In this document: positions 23,827 through 37,174 of the stretch, in pieces | Layout: the number at the start of each line of letters is the position of its first letter | How positions within the stretch are numbered: position 1 is the first letter of the stretch | Assembly (NCBI GenBank): GCA_023846275.1 | Contig: CM043875.1 | Coordinates: 23,688,593-23,752,592 of the forward strand | Direction: 5' to 3' | DNA length: 64,000 bases | Origin: Vanilla planifolia | Taxonomy: Eukaryota; Streptophyta; Magnoliopsida; Asparagales; Orchidaceae | Notes under the pieces: model-generated | What the model saw: only the letters and a program-made list of their open reading frames with translations | Databases searched by the model: none | What the model was told of the DNA's origin: nothing | Position numbers and translations under genes: made by a program

Positions 23827-25439
23827 AAAATTTTGAGATTTTTATTTCACTTAGTCTAATGATTAATCATACTATAAAATGATATAATATCATATTATGC
23901 AAAACTTTTTGGAATTTTTTTCTCTCACTATGCTTAGCTTAAAACATAATTATGTTAGTAGAATGATACATATTGTACTGTATAATGCATCTATATTACC
24001 ACTTGACCTTTAACTCGCTATCAGATTAATAGTATTTTATCAAATAAACTAATCGTATCATATGATATAAAAGATCATATTAAGTTGTGACTCATTTTTA
24101 CTTATTCAATCATATTATTCTATTCTTTTACATTTACTTATTTTAATACTAATTGTACTGTATGTTAAGAATGTCTTATATAACAAGCATAATTTTAGCT
24201 TATTTAAAAGATCAAATTTTCTTTACTTTTTCTTACATTATTATATCTTAAATACTAAAAGTCTTATTTTATAAAGTTAGTGAGATATCAATAAATAATT
24301 GATTGAAATGAAAATGCAAGTTTATATGCAAGAAGACTTAAGATAAAAATTTAAGATGATTTGAGCAAGTGCATGATCTTACAGGCCAATTAGAAAGATT
24401 GCATAAGTTTTAACAATTTAACATACTAAACTATAATATAAACACTCAAGATGATTGACACACCATCAAGAGTAAGGTTCCTATATTAGTTCATCGCTTA
24501 TAAGCTGCACATCTTTGACTATATCCCATGATGAGATATAATGTGAGTACATCCTGAATAATTATCTTTTAATATTTCTAAGACATCAATTTAAAGAATA
24601 TAATGATGGAATTTATCATATGATTTTATTATCATCAAACTCTCATATAACGTCAGCATTCTTAAAAGGGACAATTTAGCTGCTCAAAGATTGATTTGTC
24701 ACTTCGGGTAGAATTGGTAGAGATTTAAAGTAGTTATAACTTGTATAATTTATATGTACTGCATGTAAAAAGTTAGCATATCATTTGTTATATGTTATCA
24801 TAAGTTAGATAACACGAATGATATACTCAATATAAGAAATGAGACCAATCTTTACACAGAAAAAATAGAGGATATGTTATTTATTACTATATAATATGTT
24901 TAAACCATGGGTGGTAAGCAACAACTAGTCCCTCATTTCCTAATGAAGTGTGTATTGTATGTTTAATTTCATGAATGAGGCATTATAGTTGAAATGTTTT
25001 GTCCATTTTTCAATATATGGTGTGACACACCATCTAATTTAATATTACTTAAGTTTAATATTATACTAAAAAAATACCAAATTACTAAGTAAAGAAATAA
25101 AACATGTAACATAAATCTCAAGGATACCATATAAAGTTGAACAAAGGTAACAAAAAACATCATAAATCTAAATAAAACATTAGAAACCATTATATAAATA
25201 GCCACATGCTAGTCTTAAAAATTTCATATAGAAATAAAAGGCAAATAGTATTCATAAATAACATCTACCATATAGATACATATACCAACCTAAAAATAAG
25301 GATAAATTTTTTTAATAAATTCAAATCTTAAGATATTAAAAAGAAGAATATTATAAAATAAATATGTCATAAATAATAATTTTGATTTAAATATAATTTA
25401 AAAAAATTATAAATTTTTTAAAATTTTTTTAATTTTTAA
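23827..25439. other. AT-rich spacer
   Basis: No gene recognised. Frequent short palindromic ATGATA/TATCAT words. Confidence 0.45.
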
Positions 25440-26240
25440 GATTTGAAGGTATCATATAGTACGATATCATAGGATTATACAGGATAATCGAATAAGAGAA
25501 TCAATTAGGTGAATAGATTCACAAGATGAGATTGTGTCATATGAGTATAATTTTAACAATGTATAAGTATGGTGTAGTACAATTAATGCATCATCATTAT
25601 GGGTCGAAGTAATCTTATAAGTTAAGTAAGAAAAGGGTTGATTATATATTATGACCATAAAGTATCCTATGAGACAATCAAATAAGAGAGACAATAAATT
25701 TGAGAGAAGTGGAATAGACACAAAAATGGGCTAAGGATCATATAAGATGTCTAAACTAACATATTAAACTATTAATACATAAGAATAAATCATCGATTTA
25801 AACAATACATTATTATACAACACAAAAGAATTGAACGTACTAATGCTACTAGATAAGAAGAAAAATTAAGTTTAAAAAGTTGAGCAATGGATGGACAAAT
25901 CATATATTAAAATGGATGTTAAAGTATAAGCATTAACTTTTGTATAATAAGTATAATGTATAAAAACCAATAATGTAGCATATAGTATAATAAGTTTTAT
26001 TATATAAATTGATCATGTGAGAGATTAAAGTATGATGACTATCATACATGTATGGCAGGCCATTATATAAGCATGATAATGTATAGAGCCCAACTCTTTT
26101 TCATAAAAGTATGACAAAACAAACATATTAGTTTCATAATACATATTAAGTGCAAATCAATAAAAATATTTAATCACATAGCATGACACAATATATCATA
26201 CTAACCGATCTTATGAGAGAAAATAAAGTAGGTTGCAATG
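25440..26240. repeat. Region of ATGAT/ATCAT palindromic quasi-repeats
   Basis: Repeated short hairpin-like words such as tatcatatagtacgatatca (25449), gtatgatgactatcatac (26031) and catacatgtatggc. They resemble the cluster at 12.6-13.2 kb, possibly in the opposite orientation. There is no coding content. Confidence 0.35.
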
Positions 26241-28489
26241 TGGCAACCCCTTAAGGGCCTTTCAAAATTTTAGTTCTAAGACATTTATTTTGTTCTTTTT
26301 TCTTTTAACATCTTGAAGACATATATAAACCATTCTTCACTTTTTATAAAAAATTATAATAGAAATAAATCTTTATCATTTTGAAATCAAGAAGAAGAAA
26401 TAACTTTTATAAACAATTGAAAGCAATACATTTTTCACATTTCTTTTTAAAAGCACAAGTACATACAATGTCATTGCGACAACATCTTTTGCATATCCTT
26501 TTCTCTTAAATAAAATAAAAATAAAAATCACATATCAAATGACAATTAGAGAATCTTCTAATAAGCATGTGTTAACCAACACTAGCATAATGACAAATAA
26601 TTATACATATAAATATATAAATGTAAATATATGTATATAACACTATAATCTTTAGATAATGACATATAAGGGCCATTTGTAATAATAAAATATAAATAAA
26701 ACATGTGAATATTTAAATAATAATAATGCAACAATATGTATGAAACTTTTATACGCATAATCTTTTATATCTTCACACATTATGTTTTTATTTTTTAATT
26801 CAAGGCTTAGTGAAATGCCTTTTTTTAACAAATTGAGCATGCTTAAGATCATGTTATTGTTCTCCTAAATAGCCTAAATGAAGTCTCATTTAGTTCATAA
26901 TTAGAACACATTATTCTAGAATGATCATTTGTCATTTTTGACAATCTTAAGTCTTTTCATTTTGAACATTACCTTCCATTCACCAAGTTTATTTTCTTTT
27001 TCTCATTTTATTTTTATTTCTTTTCTTTGTTTTTATAGCTATTATCACAAAAAAAAACTTTTGTATGTTCATTATCACACATTTACATAAATAAATAATT
27101 TGTAATCAAAATAACTTAGCATTCATGCTTAAGCATCACTAACATTTATAAATCATAATGCAAAAAATATTTGTTTTTTATCATCATTTATAAATTTAAT
27201 GTTTTGATCATCTCTTAAATATGTAAATTTTAGTAAACACCAAGCATCAATACAATCTTCTATGTATGCAATGTCAATTTCAAGCATCTCTAATTTAACC
27301 TTTTTTAATTTATCAATCAAAGCCTCTATCTTACAATGCATATTATAAAAAAATAATATACACATAATTATAAGATTTTTCTTACCTTTATAAATTTAGT
27401 AATTGTCTTACCAAGGTTCAACTCTTGCTCAATTTTTTTTATTGTTATAACACATGAAACTATGTTCTTAATTTTTCTTTTGCCTCTTTCACAACTCATC
27501 TTTAAATTTCTTAAGAACATCTTCACTTTCTCTCTTCTTTCCTTCACTAACTATGGTTGAGTACAACACCTCTCAATTTCTCCAAAATAAACTCTTTAAA
27601 TCATAATGAATATCTTATTTACACGTATTTTCATGACTTTTCAAAATCTAGACCTTCCAAATGCTTCAAATAGTTATATCTCTTCATGTGAATTTGATAT
27701 AATAGTACTCACACATCATGTAGAGATTCAACTTGGAGGTATACTAGTTTTATTTAGAAACAAGTTGTACTAAGATTGACTTAACTACTTCTCATCAGTC
27801 TTTACTATCACCGTTGAAGAGTTGATTACAGTTGACCCTTATTCATCAATATATTTTAGTTATTATCTTTAATTTGTTCAATTATTTGAATATATACTAA
27901 ATTTTAAGTCATTTAAAGATCAATTGATAGCTTTTCATATATTTTCATCTCAAAATCCATTTTAAATAGTCTTTATAGCAATCTCAAATTTTTATTAATG
28001 CAACATTTGCTCAAAATGACGTAATTTAAGTTTTTGGAAAGTTTTGATCAATGATCATTGATTACTTCCATTGTAAGTCCTCCAACATGAGCCACTTTTC
28101 CTGCTTAACTTGCATTGACCCACTTGACTTGCATCAATTTGCAAACCCACACGAACCCGTGATTACCTACAAAGGTATGTCAAACCTTGATCCAATCATT
28201 GAAGCAATATTGTGCCTCTCTACCTACACTACTCTTTATCTCAACACTTGTTGTACCACCTTTTACAATGCATAAGCTACTTAGAAACTACTTATTATAT
28301 TAAATTTTGTAAATTTTTAAGGATTTTTTGATAGAATTTAAAGTATATTTTTTTAAAAAAATTGTGATAACTTTTGAAATTTTTAAAATATCTTTTAGAA
28401 TTTTAAATATGACTCAAAGTATTCTTTATATTCTTTTATTAATAAATGGCATTATATCTCTTGAGATTTTATAAATAAGAATGTCCACC
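26241..28489. other. AT-rich spacer with an unrecognised minus-strand frame
   Basis: At 27153-27365 the minus strand encodes 70 residues with a charged, helical stretch (KIEALIDKLKKVKLEMLEID). I cannot link it to a family and no splice context supports it. No other gene seen. Confidence 0.35.
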
Positions 28490-29078
28490 ATATGATAAGA
28501 CATAAAATTTTAAAGAAAATAATAAAATATTACTATCAAGTTTGCTTAATATGAGAATTGTTGTGAATGATCAACCTAAAATATGATTTTGGAGATGCTT
28601 TAAAAAGATAAGCAAGAAACTCAAAAGGAGAGATCTTGATCAATTGCCCAATAACCATAATAATGATTAATTATTAGGAAAGTACTTTACTCAAAATTTA
28701 TTATATTTTGTCGATTTTTTAGAAGGATTACTCATCATGTTCCATTTCTCTGGCTTGTTCTTATGAATGTGTGATTTTGTCTATTTATAACACAAGATCT
28801 CCACTTATGTGTACCTTATTAGTTTCACAACTAACTTGTGTTACATTAGATGTGAATAACAAAATTACTCTCTTTATTGGGTTGAGATCTCTTATGTTAA
28901 AGTAATTATACAAGTTCTTAGACTCTAAAGAAGTTCTTACCCAATAATATTGAGATATTGTGATTCTAACCTTAAAGCACTTTGGGTAAGCCCTTTGTAT
29001 AGATCTATTGCTTATGCCTAAATATTTTCTCATTATCTATGAGTTAAAGTTAAGACTTAATAATTTCATCTTACATCA
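28490..29078 (+). repeat. LTR-like copy 1 of the Ty3/gypsy region
   Basis: Aligns along its length with about 34700-35270. Shared landmarks include gagagatcttgatcaatt/gaggagatctcaatccatt, 'gtgattttgt', 'gttgagatctc' and the terminal atttcat--ta-atca. The pair brackets gag and RT remnants in the same orientation, as LTRs do. Divergence is large, so the element is old. The left boundary is approximate. Confidence 0.6.
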
Positions 29079-29639
29079 ACATAATCTCAAAGTATAGTTA
29101 GTTATAAAAACTAGTATATTTTAATTTTTTTATTAAATAAACATCTTTTAATTTATTACATTTATTGTTAAGTTGTTAATTGTTGTGTAAGAAAAATAAA
29201 AAAACATTTTGTTTTTTGATCTTATTGCTATAACATTTTTAAAACTTGTATAAAATATTATTATTAATGATTGGTTTTATTTTTTTTACAAATTAAGAAA
29301 TTTGTTCAAACCTAATAATTTATGATAATTAATTTAATAAAATAATATAGAATATCTGATTTGCACCTAGCCTAATTATCAATCAGTCAAGCATTACAAC
29401 TTGTAATTCTAAAACTAACTAATATAATACATAAAATAAGGTTAGTCACAAAAAATTCATAGACTGGTTGGAATAATATAGGACAATAGATCAAGAAAAA
29501 CACATAGATTAGTTAGATCTATAACAAACAATATCAAAATTAGAGAAACTATTATCTAAAAATGAACTTAACATCTTGAAACGTAAGTCAAGGTGTTGAG
29601 GTACACCACATGCCCATGATAAAAGACACATAATGGATG

Positions 29640-30170
29640 ATGATCAATCTGTTAATATGATTAAAATAGAAGTCCCAATCTTTGATGAAATTTTAGACTC
29701 TAGGGCTTATTAAGACTATGAAATGAGAATATGATAGTATTTTGACTGGTATGATCTTAGTGAGTGTTAAAAATGCTAATTTGTAAAAATTAAGCTCACA
29801 TCACATGTTAAATTATTGTTCACACATTAGAAAAATGGTATATTAGTAATGATCAAGCATTACCCCTGTCATGGGAAGAACTTAAGATTCATATATGAGC
29901 TAAGTATATATGCACATCTATTTAAGTAAATTTTTAGATAAATGATAATGTTTATCCTAAGGTTCAAAGATAGTTAATGAATATATTAATAAGTTTAAGA
30001 ATCATATGCTCATTTGTGGTGTCTAAAAGCTAGATCGAGCAATATTATCTCGATTTAATATTACTAGTTTAAAAAAGGCACATAACATTGCTCATGATGT
30101 GGAAAGATTTAAAAGTTTGATTGCTCGTAAGTGTGAGATTCTTTCAACCACTTCCTGCTTCATGAAGTAA
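29640..30170 (+). mobile_element. Ty3/gypsy gag remnant
   Basis: Read with stops, the plus strand gives IKIEVPIFDEILDSRAY, YEMRI, QYFDWYDLSE and VKIKLTSHVKLLFTH. This is the classic plant gag layout (IPEF-G--DP--YLDW--~VE--F). KKAHNIAHDVERFKSLIARK follows near 30073-30132, matching the end of the gag domain. It lies about 560 bp after the first LTR-like copy, as expected. It has multiple stops and is inactive. Confidence 0.7.
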
Positions 30171-31194
30171 AATAAATGTGTGTGAATCACACAAAAGATG
30201 GTGAATTATAGGTTTTAAATTTTTTTTAATTTTGGATTATATTTATTTTTCTAATATTCTTTATAGAAATAATCTTATTTTTATAAAAAAAAACTTGATA
30301 GTCAAATTTATATATATTTAACTTTTAATTTTTATGATGGAGAAAAAATAAAAACAAGAATTAAAATATTTTATCAAAACTTTTTAGATTGTATGATTCA
30401 AATAAAATCCTACGTCTACCCCAACTAAGGTCAAGAAAAACTTCATTATTAAAAGAGTTGTAACTTGAAATTTTTTTCTTACAATTTATCTTCAACTTAT
30501 TTGAGCTTTTTTTTCTTATGATTCACCTCTAATATACTAACTTTTGTGGCTTTAATTATAACCTGGGTTTTTATGAGCTCAATCCCAACTCAATTTTTTA
30601 TTGGATTAAATTGAACTCTGATTTTCACAGATGCAGGGCCACCGAACATAAAAGGAAAAAAATATAGTAAGAAATACATTTTTGATAAAAAATATACAAA
30701 ATTTTTTATGTTTGTTAATAAAATAGAACGATAAAAATAGCACAAAATTATGAATAAAAGTGAGAAAGTGAAAGCTTGGAAGATTTATACTTAGTTGAAA
30801 AAATTTAAAATTTTGTGCAGTACTAAATCGTAGGTATTATCAAAAGATTATTACAACAATAGAATATAATACAAGTCTTTTTTGAGATCTCAAAATGTTA
30901 TTCACATTCATTATATAATTCATGAATAATTATTGAATTTATATAAAATTTTTTTAATAATATCCATTAACAAGTGAATGAAAAGCTATTTCAAAAGGTG
31001 ATACCAAACAGCTTAAAAAACTCTTGAAAAATTCTTCCAAAATGGCTAACTGCAATGACAGGTGTATCGACTAGATAAGTAGCTATTATATGGGATTGAC
31101 TAGAGCCATTGGATGTCATTAGAGAGGTTCTTGTTGTTTAGATCACAAACAATAAATGCAAAATAATTGTAGATAGTTGGCTTAAGGAGGATTA

Positions 31195-31570
31195 GATTGA
31201 AGAAATCCTATCAAATCTAGATTATTTGATTTATCAATGATAAATATAAGAATCATCTCAGCCATAGAATTTAAACACGAAGAGATTTAGATCATCTGAT
31301 TCGAGAATAAATTATTTGAAAAATAAGAAACAATCAAGATTGTCTGATTAAGTGAGACAAGGTCATGGTTGTTTGGTCAAAGCTTCGAAGCAAAACTTAA
31401 AGGTAGATGGGATACCTTAACTATCTAATCATGGATATATAAAAAAAAATCAATCATGATTGTTAGATTAGGATTGTTGAATAGACGATTAGATAAATCA
31501 AGATCGCTATTTAAATAGGCACACATAATCTTTATTATTCGATTTCAAAAATGAATGATTAGATGACACT
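31195..31570. repeat. Quasi-repeats of a GATTRTCTGATTA-like word
   Basis: About nine loose copies of a 12-16 bp word (for example agattatttgattta, agatcatctgattcg, agattgtctgattaag and gattgttagattagg) occur in under 400 bp, several with their complements. Spacing is irregular, so this is not a simple tandem repeat. Confidence 0.45.
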
Positions 31571-31959
31571 GATTCACTCCAGCTTCGGATGAAATGGGTG
31601 TTGAAATCTTTGTTCCATATGCTCTAATTACTTAAGGGCTTTCACATTATAAGGATTCCTCTGTGCCTATTATTTGAGCCAGTACATGGGGTTGGCTTCC
31701 TCTTCTGTGCTGAAAAATTTATCCCTTGGGCCACTCATGTACTTATAGGATTACATGTTAAATAGGATGAAGGATCTAACCTGACCCATTACTTTAATGG
31801 TAGCCTGGTTCAACCTTTTTGCTTTACCCCAGCTTAGTTTATAATGTAGAGTGGCCAATATCAGGCTCAACTCGATTTCGTTGCAACTGTCTCCTTACTC
31901 GAGCCATTTCAGTGCCCACTCGAGCTTTGCACTTAGGCCCATGCTTTAGATTTAGCTTG

Positions 31960-31961
<2 letters not shown>

Positions 31962-32001
<40 letters not shown>
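31962..32001. repeat. (AT)n microsatellite
   Basis: About 20 uninterrupted AT units. Confidence 0.95.
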
Positions 32002-32006
<5 letters not shown>

Positions 32007-32676
32007 AAATTTAAAAGAAAATTTTGTTCTAATTTATCCAAAGTTTAATAATTAACTTAATATAAAACTTGGCAAATATACATAAGAATTCAACAAAGAA
32101 AAGATTAAGTGGTTGAAAAAATAGGATTCTATATGTTTCTAAATGAAGGAAATAATTGAACAAAATTAGATAGTTAAGATCAGAATAGATTAAATAGTTT
32201 TAAAATAGAATCTTATATTTCAAAAATCAAAGAATAGTTCAAGTAGGATTTGAAACGATTTAAATAAAGAAATATACCTTATGATCAATAATCAATAAGT
32301 TAATATCTTATTTCATAATAAAAAATAATTTCCAAAATTGATATGCATGTTTTTAATCATTGAAGTTTATTGAACACTCCAAAGTACTTTAAAGACTATT
32401 AATTCATTATCTTCAAAATGTATGATTTTTCTTCATAACTAAATCTTTTTATACTAAACAAATCTATTAGAATAAAATAATAAATATTTAAATCTTGACT
32501 TATCAAATATTAGAATAACTTTGTACTTCATACTTGTACCATTACATCCATCACTCTTATTAATTCTACTCCATAAGCAAATCAGGCCCTCCTTTTACTT
32601 TTACCACCAACTTATCTAGTCCAACCTTAGACAAAACCATTTATTAGTTATAAAGTAGAGTGTTATCATTATCACC

Positions 32677-32697
32677 AAAGGGGGAATGTAGTAACCC
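32677..32697 (+). promoter_or_regulatory. Polypurine tract next to an LTR-type start
   Basis: The purine run AAAGGGGGAA is followed directly by TGTAGTAACCC. Plant Ty3/gypsy elements have such a tract just before the TG of the 3' LTR. It falls before the RT remnant at 33.6 kb, so it must belong to a different, nested element. Confidence 0.5.
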
Positions 32698-33589
32698 AGT
32701 GCCTTAAAAGAGTTCTATAAATAAACATAAAAGAATCAGAAGAAAGCATAAAGGATAAGAAAAAGGATATTATACAACCAAATGAGGAGGATTAAAAAAA
32801 TTATAAGCTTTAGGTGAAAGTATTTACTATATTGGATTACCAATAACTTTTGTGAGATACACTCTGATTATTTAAGATCATATAAAATTAGTGACATACT
32901 AATATCTTTAATATCTTTGTTAGAATTAAAAACCTAACATTATAAAATCACTAAAGATAAAGGTAGATTTATCAATATCATAACATATAATACAGCTAAA
33001 AGGATAAGCTTTACACTCACAAACCATCCTTATCTATACACAATATCTTGGATCAATAAAACCTTAATTTTTATACAAATAAAAGTACTGTGTTCCTTTA
33101 AAGTTTGGTTAATATTACAAGAAACTATGTTGTGATGTTATCATAATACAAGAAAGTAATCTTATTTTAAGAAGATCATGGTTATATAATAGAGATGCTA
33201 TTTTAATTAAATGATCTAATACATGTACCATCATATACAAGAGAAAGAAGATTATAGTTTACCCTTCACCTTCTTTGAAAAAAAATTCTAACTCAAATAC
33301 ACAAAAAATGATAAGAGAAAAGGAAAATTATTTAGTATTATTTTGTTGGTCGAGATTAAGAGGAAAATAACTAGTGGTAAAGTTTTTTGATTTGTGATAA
33401 TTAGGGGAGCACTATTAATATAGCCACTACACTACTAAAATATTTGTCAGTCCCACTATTAAGAGATATTCAATATGCTATAGATCTAGTTGCCAACATA
33501 TCACTATCATATGTACCATATTAATGATTAAATATATCATTTTTTATAAAACTTATTTGATGATTAAATGAGGTCTTTCAAAAGAGATA

Positions 33590-34520
33590 TATTAAGAAAA
33601 GTATTAGTCCATGTGTTGTCTCTACTTAGTTGGTTGCTAAAAAGTTAAAACTTGGTGCATATGCATAGATAGTCGTGTCATTAACAAAATAATAATCAAA
33701 TATAAGTTTTTAAATCCAAGGCTCGATGGTTTGTTAGATCAAATGGATGGAGCTACCATATTTTTTTAAAATAGATCTAAAAAAATAGATAACATCAGGT
33801 TATAATCTTCCTAGATGACAAATTGAAGACTGGTTTTAAGATAAAAAATAGATTATATGAATGGATTGTCAATCCATTCTGATTGCCAAATGCATCAAGT
33901 ATGTTTATGTAACTTATGACTTAGGTTTTGAAATCTTATCTAAGTAATTTTGTAGTCTTCTATTTTGATGACATATTAATTTATAATCATACTTCAATTA
34001 AATATTTAGGATATCTTAGACAAGCATGAACCACATTATGTGAACAATTTTTATTTGCTAGTTTTAAGATGTATGAATTTTGGATGAAAAAGGTATTTTT
34101 CCTAAGTTTATAGTTTTAAAGAAATTTTGGTTCTTAATTAGAAAAGATAAAAACCATAATTGAAAGACCAACTCCCTTCAATGTACATGGAATTTTTAGC
34201 TTTCACAAACTAGAAACTTTTTTACAGATGGTTTATTCAAGAATTTAGTACGATAATGGCCTTGATTGTGAATTGTATTAAGAAAGAAGGGTTCAACAAA
34301 GGAAAAACTGTAGATCTAGCTTTCGTTAAATTAAAGGAAGCTAGACTCAAGCTCAAATTCTTAAGTTACAAGATTTTTCAACTACTTTTGAAGTCGCTTG
34401 TGATGCTTTCTTTTTGTGTAAGCATTAGCAAAGTCCTGAGTCAATATGGACATCTTATATCATCCTTTAAGGAAAAATTAAATAATGCAAGAAAGAAATA
34501 CACAACATTTGAAAAATAGA
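33590..34520 (+). mobile_element. Ty3/gypsy reverse transcriptase and RNase H remnant
   Basis: Plus-strand frames, broken by stops, carry RT landmarks in order: SISPCVVSTQLVAKK, CIDSRVINKI, LLDQMDGATIFFKIDL, LYEWIVNPF, the catalytic FVVFYFDDILIYN (about 33970) and TPFNVHGIFSFH. RNase H landmarks follow, from FEVACDAF to a KLNNARKKYTTFEK stretch at 34256-34519. The two aspartates of the active-site YFDD are kept, but other parts have stops and frameshifts. It is inactive. The integrase that should follow is absent before the next LTR-like copy. Confidence 0.85.
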
Positions 34521-34550
34521 ATTAGATTTTAGTTAAATTAGGGTTTTATT

Positions 34551-34572
34551 ATATATATATATATATATATAT
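34551..34572. repeat. (AT)n microsatellite
   Basis: About 11 AT units just after the RNase H remnant. A second shorter TA run lies at about 34677-34693. Confidence 0.9.
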
Positions 34573-34699
34573 TAGATTTTTAAAAATATATTTATTTCAA
34601 AAAATATTAATTAGTTAACTTAATTAACATCTAATCCCTCCAACTTTACTTAGCCCCCTTAGTAAGTGTTTAAGAATATATATATATATATATTAAACT

Positions 34700-35270
34700 A
34701 AAATTTAATGATAAACTTTTGAAAGAAGTAATGAAGTATTGCCACTAAGCATGTGTGATATAAATGTATTGTGTAAAAAAATCTAACAGTGCGATTCTAA
34801 AGGTGTCTTGGGAAGGTGAGTAAGAAGCTCAAGAGAGGAGATCTCAATCCATTCTTTAATATTCACAAAATTACCAAATCACCAAGAAAGTTTTTTATCA
34901 TTTTGTTCTAACTTTCAAAAATTTATTTATCACATCAAACTCTCTTATTAGTGCATGTGATTTTGTGATTTCTTGTTTAATATTCTACCAACTCCATTTG
35001 TGTGTGTATCATACCATTTCACCACTAACATGAGTACTTAAATGTGTGCTATTTAAATCACTTTTTCTTAAGTTGAGATCTCATATATTAAAAGTCAGTA
35101 TAAATTCTTAACTTTTAGAAAAAATTCTTGCTTATCTTATGATCCTAAGATTTCTTATTCTAAACCTATAACATTTTTAGGTATGCTCATATACAAAAAT
35201 AATGTTTAAACTTAAGTAATTTTTAATTACTTATGAGCTAAAACATGTTTAATTATTTCATTTTGTATCA
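34700..35270 (+). repeat. LTR-like copy 2 of the Ty3/gypsy region
   Basis: Partner of 28490-29078 in the same orientation. Their separation of about 6.2 kb and the gag and RT between them fit an old LTR retrotransposon. It ends ...ttttgtatca, the counterpart of ...cttacatca in the first copy. Confidence 0.6.
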
Positions 35271-35399
35271 CATTTTATAACTCAAATATGTGCTTAAATG
35301 TACTATAAGAATATACTTTATTTTACTTACACCATATTCAATTCCACACTATAATAATAAAGTCATATGTTATCTATTTTTTAAAATTATATGAGAATC

Positions 35400-36580
35400 G
35401 TATTAACATTGTCTTAAATAGCTAAGCATAAATCCAAAGTATTGTTATCAAACAAATCCCATGGGTATGATTGAGAATAATGTCTATTGTTTTCTAAATT
35501 TATATGCAACTCAATATAAAGTCTCAAGATAAATAATAATTTATTACTTGTCAACATTAAGCTATTAAGAAAAAATGTATTATTTGATTTAAAAGCATTA
35601 CTCATGTATATAATTATGTAGCACTAATGACCATTTTGTTCTTTTTATTCTTTTTCCTTATTTTTAGTCAAGTTTATTTTTTCATTATTCTATCTACTTT
35701 AAGTTTTACCTGCCAACTTCAGGTTTTACATATATCATTATATACCAATTGCTTCAGATCTCAAATAGCTTGGTAAGTTAAATATAGAATTCAAGCTTGG
35801 AATCACTTTCAAAATCATTCGTTCTACTAATTTGAGTCAATTGATTTAGATCTCCTCCTTTTATACCATAAGTAGCTCTGCTTTTTCCCACACAACTAAT
35901 TATCTAATATATCTACAATGCCTACATTTTATCATTGCATTAAAGCTAGTTATATAACAATAAAAGAGAATGCGTGTTATTGTTGCCAAGCAAAGATAAT
36001 AGAATGTTGTTTAGTTGTATAATAATTCCTTATCTAGAAACACAATTCTTTTGATTTATATTTCTATGATGTTATTTTTCTTTTGTAAAGATGTACTTAA
36101 TAGCTTCATATAGTTTATGCATTGATTGCAAGTTTATTTTTGCAAAATATGATTTTAAGAGAATGATGGAGTAACATATTATATCTTAATGGTAAGTTTC
36201 TCTCTTTATTTGAACATTTAATATTTTGATGTTATGGCAATTATATGCTCATTTATAATATCAATTATTATTTGTGATCATCGTGCAAATAGTACTTCAA
36301 GAATCTTAACAATCTTTCAAAATGATTCTAAATGTCGATTCTTGATGTGAAACTTTTTGTTGGATTTTTTTAAGGACGTTGAATCAACTAGGTTCCCTTA
36401 CCTTGTGCGATTACTACCTAGATAAGTGAAGTGTTTGTTTTTCTAATCTAATGGTGTACATAATAATTTTAGAGTTCTATTTAAAAACTTGAATGAACAG
36501 ACAACTTATTTTAAAATATATTCTAAATTTATCAAGGATTACATAAATCTCAAATATTATAAGGTATGCATAATACATCA
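35400..36580. repeat. 1.1-kb duplication, copy A
   Basis: Matches 37175-38281 over its whole length in the same orientation. Landmarks: taagcataaatccaaagtat (35423), 'gcgtgttattgttgccaagcaaa', 'cacaattcttttgattta', 'tttgcaaaatatgatttt' and 'aaatattataaggtatgca'. Identity is moderate with many small indels. No coding content recognised. Confidence 0.8.
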
Positions 36581-37174
36581 AATTCTTAATCATAGCTCTT
36601 AATTAAATTCCTTGAAGGACTTTATGTTTTTACTTAAAAGGGGATGTGGTGGCCATTTAGTACTATCTCTTGTGTTTAGTGAGATAACACCTCACTTCAA
36701 CATTAATGAAGCACATCCTTGTTATTAGAAGAAAGAATTTGAGTGTGGCATTTGTAGAAACTGTATAAAACGAAAACCATATTTAGTTACACAAGCCACA
36801 TGATTAATTGATAAGGCTAGTTTCACTGCAATTAACTTGTTCTTATTTAGTTTATTTGTGAACTTCTCTTCTTAGTAAATTGTCATTTTCTCAAATTGTT
36901 TTCTCTTTCTTTAGGCTCGCTTGGGGTGCTTCGAATACTTAATAATTTGAAGATAATCTTAAAATTTAGTCCTTAATAATAAAATTTATGGTAGAATTTG
37001 TTTTTTATGAGATTGGTTGAACTAGGTTCTAAAAACTCATTTGATACTACATAGGATGTGAATTATTTTTTTTGATCTAATGATTTTGATAAATCATTAC
37101 TGGGCTATACTAAGGAACTTGAATGATCTATCAACTTCTTTTTTTGGAAGTTTCATTATCACAAATAGAACATC
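36581..37174. other. Sequence between the two duplicated copies
   Basis: The part around 37055-37140 resembles the tail of copy A (tttgatctaatg, aacttgaatgatctatcaactt), so a third, partial copy may lie here. A short frame at 36729-36803 contains ECGICRNCIKRK, a CxxCxxC cluster in only 24 codons, too short to call. Confidence 0.4.
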
